From positions 1-5,328 of the forward strand of contig JAISKR010000104.1 in assembly GCA_031260845.1 (NCBI GenBank): a stretch of 5,328 nt of DNA, read 5' to 3'. Made by a program: the position numbers and the translations under genes. This document shows positions 1 to 5,328 of this stretch, in pieces; the stretch's first letter is position 1; each line of letters begins with the position of its first letter. A model generated the notes under the pieces. It saw only the letters and a program-made list of their open reading frames with translations. It made no database searches and was not told the origin of the DNA. The DNA is from Bacteroidales bacterium. GTDB lineage: Bacteria; Bacteroidota; Bacteroidia; Bacteroidales; UBA4181.

Positions 1-3
1 CTG

Positions 4-11
4 CAAAATTA
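4..11 (-). promoter_or_regulatory. Promoter-like -7 box pointing leftward out of the window
   Basis: Read on the minus strand this is TAATTTTG, a match to the Bacteroidetes -7 consensus TAnnTTTG. A T-rich tract ending in TTTG lies 15 nt upstream (about 27-33), the same spacing as at the peptidase promoter near 4380-4409. It would drive a gene lying left of the window. If real, that gene does not depend only on read-through from the hyfB-like gene. The motif is short and AT-rich, so a chance match is possible. Confidence 0.35.
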
Positions 12-90
12 CCTTTCTCGCAGATGCAAAAAATGGATAAAAGCAGGTAAAAATTGGACTATTTGCGGTTTTTGCGTTTATTGCACACGA

Positions 91-130
91 ACCTACGAAA
101 CATTCGTAGATCTACGAAAACTTCGTAGGT
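91..130. repeat. Two-unit palindrome array (CTACGAA-nnn-TTCGTAG, 19-bp period)
   Basis: Two 17-bp palindromic units sit at 93-109 (loop ACA) and 112-128 (loop AAC), separated by AT, so the period is exactly 19 bp. The block is bounded by AC on the left and GT on the right, which makes the whole 40 bp nearly palindromic (the two 20-bp halves differ only in the loop region). It begins 2 bp after the TAG stop codon of the hyfB-like gene. Each unit could form a 7-bp stem with a 3-nt loop in RNA or a cruciform in DNA. No T-run follows on the minus strand, so it is not a classical intrinsic terminator. The same element with three units occurs at 4458-4516. I infer a REP-like interspersed palindromic repeat; its function is unknown. 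Confidence 0.85.
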
Positions 131-132
131 GG

Positions 133-2109
133 CTATATCACATTCAGCCATGTCAGCAGAATGATGGCGATGATGAACAGCAAGCCGTATAGAATGTACC
201 ATTGCAGGCGTCCGTCCTGTATGTGCAGCGATACTGCCGAAAAACGTTTGAATAGTTTGCCGATGGGCGTGAAAATAAAGGTTTCCACACAGTCGCCATA
301 CGAATAGGCATAACGGGCGCTCTTTGGAAAGACGTCGTTGTCGGCAATGCGGCGGAATTTCTTGCGAAACGGCAGCAACCCTCCGAACAGTTTGCCTACC
401 GGTTTGGTAAACGAGCCTCCCGTATATTGTGCGCGTACGGCGGGATAGGTGCTTCCGCAACCCCACGTGTCGCTTTTCCTTTCGGGCAGGCGGCGAGTGG
501 CTATCTTGCGCAGTATCAGAAGCGTTATCACTATGGCTACAAACATTATCATCACCAAACTTACTTTTTGTAACAGAATGCTCAGGTTAGCCATCTCCGG
601 CGAGTGATGGGGAATGTAAAAAACAGCGCTGACAATGTCTGAAACCAAGCCGAAAGAGGCAAAGGGCGTCAGAGTAACGATGAGCATCAGCGCCACTATC
701 AGGTACTGTGGGCGGCGGGTGGCAGATGGCTCGCCAAGGTCGGGTGGGTGAGAGGTTCGGGCGGCGCCGAGAAACATGACGCCGAATGATTTGGTGAACG
801 TCAACACGGACAGCCCGCCAATGAGGGCTATCGCCATCACACCCATCACTATAATAATGCTTTCGGTGGTGCTCGACGCTAAAATGCCTTTCATAAAGCC
901 GAAAAACAGGACAAACTCGGAAAGAAAACCGTTGAGCGGCGGTAGTCCGGCAATAGCAAGGCATCCAATCAGAAAAAGCGTTGCCGTGCGGGGCATAACT
1001 TTGAACAAACCGCCCATCTTGTCCATATCGCGGGTGTGAAGGTTGTGATATACTGCTCCGGCACCCATAAATAGCAGTAATTTGGACAAGGCATGATTCA
1101 ACACATGAAACAGTGCGCTTCCGTAGCCTGCCAGCATCAGGAAACTGTTGTCGGCGTGTTGTCCCACAAGTCCAAGCCCTATGCCCATCACGATAAGCCC
1201 CACGTTTTCGATGGTGCAGTACGCCAACAGCCGTTTAATGTCCTTTTGCACCGAGGCATGAAGGATGCCATAAATGCCTGTTACCATTCCGGTGATGAGT
1301 ACAATGTTACCTATCAGCAAAAAGTCGGATTGCAGAAAACTGATGATGCGAAAAATACCGTAAATGCCCATTTTCACGATTACGCCCGACATGATGCCCG
1401 ACACGTGCGAAGGTGCGGCAGGGTGAGCGTGCGGAAGCCACGTATGCAAGGGAACAATGCCCGCTTTGAAGCCGAATCCCACAAAAAACAACAGGAATAC
1501 GGGCAGCGGGTTGTGCGTGGAAAAATACGAAGCAATGCCTGCAAAATCAAAAGTACCCTCGCTTTGATACACTATCAGGAAGGCTATCAGCAGGCAAATA
1601 ACGGAAATGTGCATCTGTATCATATAGTTTATCCCTGCACGAACGACGTCCCGCTGTCTGTTTTCGAAAATCACCAATAAAAAGGATGATAACGACATGA
1701 TTTCCCACACAAAGATGAATGCCAGTCCGTTTTGTACCATGCACACAAGGCACAATGCCACGTGCACCCAAACCAACATGACGTTGTGCAATCCGAAATT
1801 GGCTGATGGTGCGTGCCCGCGAAGGTATCCCAACGAATACCACGTGCCGGGCACGACAATCAGGTTGATGATGAGGATGAACCAAGCCGACAGCGGGTCA
1901 ACGACAAAAGACACATTGCCCCAAATGAAGTTGCCGGCAATGGTAATGTCCGTCGTATTGCCCGACAACGCGCTCACCGCCGCCAATGACGACACAACCG
2001 TCACGCACAGCGTGGCAAACAAGGCGGCATATCCCTTCATCCGGTTGGGGACAAACGGAACAGCCAGCAATAAAACGACAATAAATATGAGAATCAGTAA
2101 ATTCAACAA
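133..2109 (-). CDS. hyfB: HyfB/HycC-like proton-conducting membrane subunit (NuoL-type antiporter family)
   Basis: This 658-residue inner-membrane protein has about 16 hydrophobic segments. It belongs to the NuoL/NuoM/MrpA-type proton-translocating family, in the HyfB/HycC branch found in hydrogenase-4, formate hydrogenlyase and related complexes. Family hallmarks seen are the TM5 glutamate in FVWEIMSLSSF (E136), the TM7 lysine in GFGFKAGIVPLHTWLP (K215), K246, the block DIKRLLAYCTIENVGLI (290-306), the histidines of FHVLNHALSKLLLF (335, 339) and AGLPPLNGFLSEF (387-399). The C-terminal loop motif TWGCGSTYPAVRAQYTGGSF (548-567) separates HyfB/HycC from plain NuoL. Length is close to E. coli HyfB. 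The frame opens at two consecutive TTG codons (2109, 2106). No in-frame ATG or GTG lies between the upstream stop (2152-2154) and them, and the first internal ATG (M24) would delete TM1, so a TTG start is preferred. No Shine-Dalgarno is visible. It follows the peptidase by 59 bp. No other complex subunit is in the window. Family call is firm; the exact complex is inferred. Confidence 0.86.
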   Translation of the reverse strand: MLNLLILIFIVVLLLAVPFVPNRMKGYAALFATLCVTVVSSLAAVSALSGNTTDITIAGNFIWGNVSFVVDPLSAWFILIINLIVVPGTWYSLGYLRGHAPSANFGLHNVMLVWVHVALCLVCMVQNGLAFIFVWEIMSLSSFLLVIFENRQRDVVRAGINYMIQMHISVICLLIAFLIVYQSEGTFDFAGIASYFSTHNPLPVFLLFFVGFGFKAGIVPLHTWLPHAHPAAPSHVSGIMSGVIVKMGIYGIFRIISFLQSDFLLIGNIVLITGMVTGIYGILHASVQKDIKRLLAYCTIENVGLIVMGIGLGLVGQHADNSFLMLAGYGSALFHVLNHALSKLLLFMGAGAVYHNLHTRDMDKMGGLFKVMPRTATLFLIGCLAIAGLPPLNGFLSEFVLFFGFMKGILASSTTESIIIVMGVMAIALIGGLSVLTFTKSFGVMFLGAARTSHPPDLGEPSATRRPQYLIVALMLIVTLTPFASFGLVSDIVSAVFYIPHHSPEMANLSILLQKVSLVMIMFVAIVITLLILRKIATRRLPERKSDTWGCGSTYPAVRAQYTGGSFTKPVGKLFGGLLPFRKKFRRIADNDVFPKSARYAYSYGDCVETFIFTPIGKLFKRFSAVSLHIQDGRLQWYILYGLLFIIAIILLTWLNVI

Positions 2110-2123
2110 TCTAAAATTTTGTG

Positions 2124-2131
2124 CAAAATTA
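2124..2131 (-). promoter_or_regulatory. Promoter-like -7 box for the hyfB-like gene
   Basis: The minus strand reads TAATTTTG followed by CAC, matching TAnnTTTG and resembling the peptidase promoter box (TATATTTG followed by CAC). A run of six T lies 12 nt upstream, but there is no clear TTTG at the usual -33 distance. A start site about 7 nt downstream would leave a leader of only a few bases before the TTG start at 2109, so the transcript could be almost leaderless. Independent transcription from the peptidase gene is therefore plausible, but co-transcription across the 59-bp gap cannot be excluded. Confidence 0.4.
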
Positions 2132-2168
2132 ATTACATTATTGAAAAAATGTTACGCTCAATCCTAAT

Positions 2169-4355
2169 TTAGAGTTTTTCTTTCCAAAACTTTTCCATGG
2201 ACAAACGCAGGTGCAGCGAGGTGTTTTCACCTTCGTAAATGCCGTGGCTGCGCATCGGGTACGCCAACATGGAAAACATTTTTTTGTGGCGTATTAACTC
2301 ATTCATCAACATTTCGCAATTCTGATAATGCACGTTGTCATCGCCGGTGCCGTGGACTATCAGCAGATTGCCTTGCAGATTGCCGGCATAATTGAGCGGC
2401 GAACCCTTTTGATAGGCGTCGTCTTTCCCTTCGGGCAAACCCATGTAACGTTCCTGATAGGCAGCGTCGTACAGGTCTAAACGCGAAATGAAAGCCACGG
2501 CAATTCCCGTTTTGTAAATATCGGGATAGCGAAACATACAATTCAGCGTCAAACCGCCACCGCCGCTCCATCCGGTAATTCCCACCCGTGCAGCATCCAT
2601 AAACGGGTATTCCGACAGCAGTTTGCGCATAGCGGCAGCCTGTTCGTCAGTGTTGACCGTGCCTATGTTCTTGTAGATGCACTTGCGCCACTGGCGACCG
2701 CGCGGCACATTGGTACCTCTGTTGTCGATGCTCATCACAATATAGCCTTCCTGCGCCAGATACTGATGCCAGAGGTCGCCGCCTCCCCAACTGTCCTGCA
2801 CCGTTGAGCCGGCAGGCTCGCCATATATATCCACAATCACCGGATATTTCTTGGCAGGGTCAAAATCTTTCGGCTTTATCATCCACGCATCCAATACGAT
2901 ATGTCCAATGTCCGCCTTGATAAATTCCTTTACGGGAAGATGCAACCCGTCAAACTTCTTTTTCGTTTCGGCGTTGTCTTCCAATATTCGTGCCGTTTTG
3001 CCGGATGGGAACTGCACCATGCTGTACACCGGCGGCGTAAGCGCGTTGTGAAAACTGTGTAAAGCCCATTTTCCGGTAGGCGAGAAGTTGTAGTTATGTT
3101 GTCCCTTCTGTTCTGCGGGGCTAATCTTTTGCACCTTTCCCTTTCCGTTGAGCGTTGCGCGGTACAGATAGCGTTGCGTAAAATTTTCCTCCGTGGCAAT
3201 GAAATAGAAAAAGCCTTTTTCAACGTCTGTGCCCGTAACGCTTATCACGTCGAAATTGCCGGGCGTCAGGCAGCGGATGCTCTTCCCGTCGCGGCTGACG
3301 CGGTACAAATGCCGCCATCCGTCGCGCTCGCTCATCCAAGTGAAAGCGCTGTTGCCGTCTATCCATTGGTTTCGGTCGTTGGCGTCCACCCAAGCCTCGT
3401 CGGTTTCGGTCAAGAGTACGGTTGGCTGTCCGTCGTGCACCAACCACACGGTGTTGCAGTTTTGCAGCCGGTTGAACTGATGCACCGTCAAATCGTTGCT
3501 TTGGGGGATATAGTCCATTCGCGGCAGATAGTTGTCGCGCGGATTGCCCGGAATGTCAATCCATTGCGTCTGTCCGCCGGACACGGGCACAATACCCACC
3601 TTCACCGCCGACAGCGTTGTGCCCACCTTGGGGTAGGGCAGGGGGATGGGGCGCGAATAAAGGGAATCCGTATTGTTAATCATGTAAAACACGCCCGTTC
3701 CCTTGGTGTCCGATTGCCAGTAGGCAATGCTTTTCCCGTCGCCGCTCCATCGGAAGCCGTCGCGGCAGTCAAATTCTTCCTCGTACATCCAGTCGAACGT
3801 GCCGTTGATGATTTCATCGCTGCCGTCGAAGGTCAGTTGCGTTATTTTTTGTGTAACAAGTTCTTCCACATAAATATTGTTGCGGCTCACGAATGCCACC
3901 TTGTTGCCGTCGGGCGAGAATTTGGCGAACATCAGCGATGCGGCGGGCAAAGTTGCTCCCAACGGGCGCCGTTTGCCGGTAGTCATGTCCAACACCTGAT
4001 AATCGCCGCGTGTCGGGTAGCGCCACACCCGTTGCGCATTGCAAAACAACAGCATTTTCCGCGAATCGTTGCTCCAAGTATAGTCCTGTATTCGCACTTT
4101 ATCCAACCATGCTGCCGGCACTAATACCGTTCGCTGATTGTCGGCAGCGTCGTACTTTACGATTTCGTTTGCCTGTTGCTCTTTGTTGTACTCTGTCAGG
4201 CTGTAACTGTTGCCGTCCCGCATCCATTTCATCATTTGAACGCCCTTGGTTTGCAGCACCCCGCCGGAAAAAATTTTCTCGATAGTGAGCGGTTTGTCCT
4301 GTGCAAAAACACCCAAAGACAGCAGCAAACAGCCTATCCATAATAAATTCCTCAT
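2169..4355 (-). CDS. Exported dipeptidyl-peptidase IV-like serine peptidase (family S9)
   Basis: This 728-residue exported peptidase probably releases N-terminal dipeptides, typically X-Pro or X-Ala, from peptides in the periplasm or at the cell surface. The ATG at 4353-4355 was chosen because it opens a good signal peptide (MRNLLWIGCLLLSLGVFAQ, cleavage near residue 18-19); the frame extends upstream only to a TTG inside the promoter. An N-terminal beta-propeller (about 90-440) carries DWMYEEEF, whose E193/E194 match the double-Glu motif that binds the substrate amino terminus in DPP IV. The alpha/beta-hydrolase domain (about 480-728) has the oxyanion-type Tyr511 (VDIYGEP), nucleophile Ser597 (GWSGGGG), Asp672 (GTGDDNVH) and His704 (RSHGIYEG), plus AYQERYMGLP (632-641) as in DPP IV. 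The residue after Ser597 is Gly rather than the usual Tyr of GWSYGG, so specificity may differ from classical DPP IV. The frame is intact. A perfect inverted repeat covers its promoter. Family call is strong; the substrate is inferred. Confidence 0.93.
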   Translation of the reverse strand: MRNLLWIGCLLLSLGVFAQDKPLTIEKIFSGGVLQTKGVQMMKWMRDGNSYSLTEYNKEQQANEIVKYDAADNQRTVLVPAAWLDKVRIQDYTWSNDSRKMLLFCNAQRVWRYPTRGDYQVLDMTTGKRRPLGATLPAASLMFAKFSPDGNKVAFVSRNNIYVEELVTQKITQLTFDGSDEIINGTFDWMYEEEFDCRDGFRWSGDGKSIAYWQSDTKGTGVFYMINNTDSLYSRPIPLPYPKVGTTLSAVKVGIVPVSGGQTQWIDIPGNPRDNYLPRMDYIPQSNDLTVHQFNRLQNCNTVWLVHDGQPTVLLTETDEAWVDANDRNQWIDGNSAFTWMSERDGWRHLYRVSRDGKSIRCLTPGNFDVISVTGTDVEKGFFYFIATEENFTQRYLYRATLNGKGKVQKISPAEQKGQHNYNFSPTGKWALHSFHNALTPPVYSMVQFPSGKTARILEDNAETKKKFDGLHLPVKEFIKADIGHIVLDAWMIKPKDFDPAKKYPVIVDIYGEPAGSTVQDSWGGGDLWHQYLAQEGYIVMSIDNRGTNVPRGRQWRKCIYKNIGTVNTDEQAAAMRKLLSEYPFMDAARVGITGWSGGGGLTLNCMFRYPDIYKTGIAVAFISRLDLYDAAYQERYMGLPEGKDDAYQKGSPLNYAGNLQGNLLIVHGTGDDNVHYQNCEMLMNELIRHKKMFSMLAYPMRSHGIYEGENTSLHLRLSMEKFWKEKL

Positions 4356-4366
4356 GATTTTTTGAT

Positions 4367-4409
4367 TTTTTTGTTTGTGCAAATATACGATTTTTGCACA
4401 AACAAAAAA
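4367..4409. repeat. Perfect 17-bp inverted repeat over the peptidase promoter
   Basis: The left arm 4367-4383 (TTTTTTGTTTGTGCAAA) and the right arm 4393-4409 are perfect reverse complements, separated by 9 bp (4384-4392). The right arm contains the TTTG of the likely -33 region and the left arm contains the TTTG end of the -7 box. That arrangement is what an operator for a dimeric regulator would look like. The arms are preceded by T and followed by A on either strand, the reverse of an intrinsic terminator. No regulator gene is visible nearby. The geometry is certain; the operator role is inference. Confidence 0.8.
4380..4409 (-). promoter_or_regulatory. Probable Bacteroidetes-type promoter of the peptidase gene
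   Basis: On the minus strand the -7 box TATATTTG (4380-4387) matches TAnnTTTG exactly. A TTTTTTG tract (4403-4409) lies 15 nt upstream as the likely -33 element, with somewhat tighter spacing than I would expect. Transcription would begin near 4373. That gives a leader of about 20 nt, rich in A and without a Shine-Dalgarno, before the ATG at 4355, as is common in this phylum. Both boxes overlap the inverted repeat at 4367-4409. Confidence 0.65.
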
Positions 4410-4457
4410 TCCTTTTTTATGAACATCAATGAGAATTGTTTTCGGAAATTCATATCA

Positions 4458-4516
4458 ACCTACGAAAGTTTCGTAGCTCTACGAAGTTATCGTAGCTCTA
4501 CGAAACTTTCGTAGGT
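4458..4516. repeat. Three-unit palindrome array (CTACGAA-nnn-TTCGTAG, 19-bp period)
   Basis: Three 17-bp units start at 4460, 4479 and 4498, exactly 19 bp apart, with loops AGT, GTT and ACT and CT spacers. The middle unit has one stem mismatch (ATCGTAG). The outer units are exact reverse complements of each other, and with the bounding AC and GT they form 19-bp perfect inverted terminal arms (4458-4476 and 4498-4516). The array lies 22 bp after the stop codon of the DUF4252 gene and about 50 bp upstream of the peptidase promoter. No T-run follows. It is the same element as 91-130 with one extra unit. I infer a dispersed REP-like family that gains or loses 19-bp units; function unknown. Confidence 0.88.
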
Positions 4517-4538
4517 ATCTCTTAATGCGGGTAAAACG

Positions 4539-5328
4539 TTAGATATTTACGTTTTCTTCTTCCATATTTTGTAATTCTTCGTTTAGGTTTTGCAATTCAT
4601 CGTTCTGGTCTTGCAAATCAAGAATCTCTATATTTATTGACTCATTCTGATTTTTAAAATTTTCGCGTAATACGTTTTGTAATGCTTGTATTTGTTGTAA
4701 TTCTTGTATTTGTACTGATTTTTGGCGTATTGCATCATTGGCAATCGCTTCTATGTCGATTTGGCTTATGCCGGATACGGCAACGTTCATTATACTTTCC
4801 ACATCACTATTCATTCCCATTCTCATGCGCCCCAAATGAGAACGAATATTCCGCAGATAATTATCTACCTGCTTGATTTCAATTTCGCCTTTGAGATAAA
4901 TGGCAGAAAAATGGTCTTTATCCTGTTTAAGGATAACAAATTCATTACTTTGTTTATTCTTTTTCAGATAATACCCTAACGTGGGCGTGCCATTTTTGTT
5001 CATTTCCATGTATGACTCATATTTTTGTTTTGAAATCAGTTCTTTGAACTGTGCCGCAACACTGCTGATTTCCGTGGTCGCTATGGTAATACTGCTGTAC
5101 ATTTCCGGAACATTGGAAGATGAAGTGGAAGATATTTTTCCGTCGTACGCGCTTATCAATATTCCGTCGGGTGAAATAATCGACGATTGTGCGTACATTG
5201 ACTCCAACATTTCTTTGGACACCGACACGCTGGTTACGCCTTCCCGCGAAGGATATTTTTTCAAATATTCGTCAATCGGATTTTGAGCCGTCAGATTGGC
5301 AGACAAAAACAGGGAAAAAATGGCTGAA
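4539..5328 (-). CDS. DUF4252-family exported protein, 5' end outside the window
   Basis: The frame runs off the right edge, so the start is not in view. The first visible residues, SAIFSLFLSANLTAQ, are the end of a signal peptide; the TTG at 5304-5306 is a Leu inside it, not a start. Counting from that Leu, residues 20-150 resemble DUF4252: GVTSVSVSKEML, then YESYMEMNKNG, GYYLKKNKQSNEFVIL and HFSAIYLKGEIEIKQVDNYL. DUF4252 proteins are small envelope proteins of Bacteroidetes with no established function. The remainder (about 193-253) is an unusual tail rich in Gln, Asn, Glu and Leu with heptad spacing, including L231, L238 and L245, and should form a coiled coil for oligomerisation or partner binding. 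Base composition is more AT-rich than the two downstream genes. No Cys is visible near the signal end, so a lipoprotein is not supported. The stop is TAA at 4539-4541, followed by the palindrome array. Confidence 0.78.
   Translation of the reverse strand, partial: SAIFSLFLSANLTAQNPIDEYLKKYPSREGVTSVSVSKEMLESMYAQSSIISPDGILISAYDGKISSTSSSNVPEMYSSITIATTEISSVAAQFKELISKQKYESYMEMNKNGTPTLGYYLKKNKQSNEFVILKQDKDHFSAIYLKGEIEIKQVDNYLRNIRSHLGRMRMGMNSDVESIMNVAVSGISQIDIEAIANDAIRQKSVQIQELQQIQALQNVLRENFKNQNESINIEILDLQDQNDELQNLNEELQNMEEENVNI
4554..4616 (-). repeat. Three 21-bp in-frame repeats encoding coiled-coil heptads
   Basis: Three adjacent 21-bp units (4596-4616, 4575-4595, 4554-4574 in reading order) encode LQDQNDE, LQNLNEE and LQNMEEE near the C-terminus of the DUF4252-type protein. 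By eye, units one and two match at 17 of 21 bases and units two and three at 15 of 21, so similarity is at the DNA as well as the protein level. This suggests tail growth by heptad duplication followed by divergence, although biased composition alone could produce part of the match. Confidence 0.6.

Noticed and set aside
91..130. Rho-independent terminator of the hyfB-like gene
   Set aside because: The stems are only 7 bp and no T-run follows on the minus strand; the tandem 19-bp design and the second copy elsewhere point to a repeat element instead.
1093..1680. Plus-strand open frame of 195 codons opposite the hyfB-like gene
   Set aside because: It is antisense to strongly conserved membrane helices and has no recognisable protein features.
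3096..4124. Long plus-strand open frame of 342 codons opposite the peptidase
   Set aside because: It lies entirely antisense to a convincing S9 peptidase. Its translation is rich in His, Arg, Val and Ala without recognisable domains, as expected from the reverse of a G+C-rich gene.
4296..4355. Lipoprotein signal in the peptidase
   Set aside because: A Cys occurs at residue 8 within LWIGC, but it is too close to the N-terminus and inside the hydrophobic core; the later VFAQ site fits signal peptidase I better.
4356..4382. Longer peptidase start at TTG 4382
   Set aside because: That codon lies inside the -7 box and would add MHKQKNQKI before an already complete signal peptide that begins with ATG at 4355.
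4367..4409. Bidirectional intrinsic terminator between the DUF4252 and peptidase genes
   Set aside because: On both strands the stem begins with T and is followed by A, the opposite of the required order, and a matching -7 box lies inside it.
4458..4516. Short CRISPR-like array
   Set aside because: The repeating unit is 17 bp and palindromic with 2-bp spacers of constant type; there are no unique spacers of 25-40 bp and no cas genes.
5304..5306. TTG start for the DUF4252 gene
   Set aside because: The frame stays open to the window edge and the upstream residues (SAIFSLF) continue a signal peptide, so the true start lies outside the window.

Overview
The window looks like chromosomal DNA of a Bacteroidetes bacterium, most likely order Bacteroidales. 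Four things point there: a DUF4252-type exported protein, a signal peptide ending in the typical 'FAQ', promoter-like boxes of the TAnnTTTG type, and A-rich gene leaders without Shine-Dalgarno sequences. All three genes lie on the minus strand, so transcription runs from right to left. The genus cannot be named from this sequence alone.

Layout in the direction of transcription. (1) 5328-4539: a gene cut by the right window edge, encoding a secreted DUF4252-family protein with an unusual C-terminal coiled-coil tail built on a 21-bp internal repeat. (2) 4538-4356: a 183-bp intergenic region. It holds a three-unit array of small palindromes (4458-4516) and then a perfect 17-bp inverted repeat (4367-4409) that covers the probable promoter of the next gene. 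(3) 4355-2169: a complete gene for an exported dipeptidyl-peptidase IV-type serine peptidase (family S9), with the catalytic triad and the double-Glu motif present. (4) 2168-2110: a 59-bp gap with a promoter-like box. (5) 2109-133: a complete gene for a large multi-pass membrane subunit of the HyfB/HycC type, from the NuoL-like proton-conducting antiporter family; it appears to start at TTG. (6) 132-1: non-coding DNA with a two-unit version of the same palindrome array directly after the hyfB-like stop codon, and a promoter-like box at the very edge pointing leftward.

The genes do not form an obvious functional pathway. The peptidase probably trims dipeptides from peptides in the periplasm or at the cell surface. 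The HyfB-like protein should belong to a membrane-bound hydrogenase-4-like or related complex, but none of its partner genes is visible here. The DUF4252 protein has no known function. The most notable non-coding structure is the family of CTACGAA-nnn-TTCGTAG palindromes repeated at an exact 19-bp period, found twice and each time just after a gene's stop codon. No RNA genes, insertion sequences or CRISPR arrays were seen.
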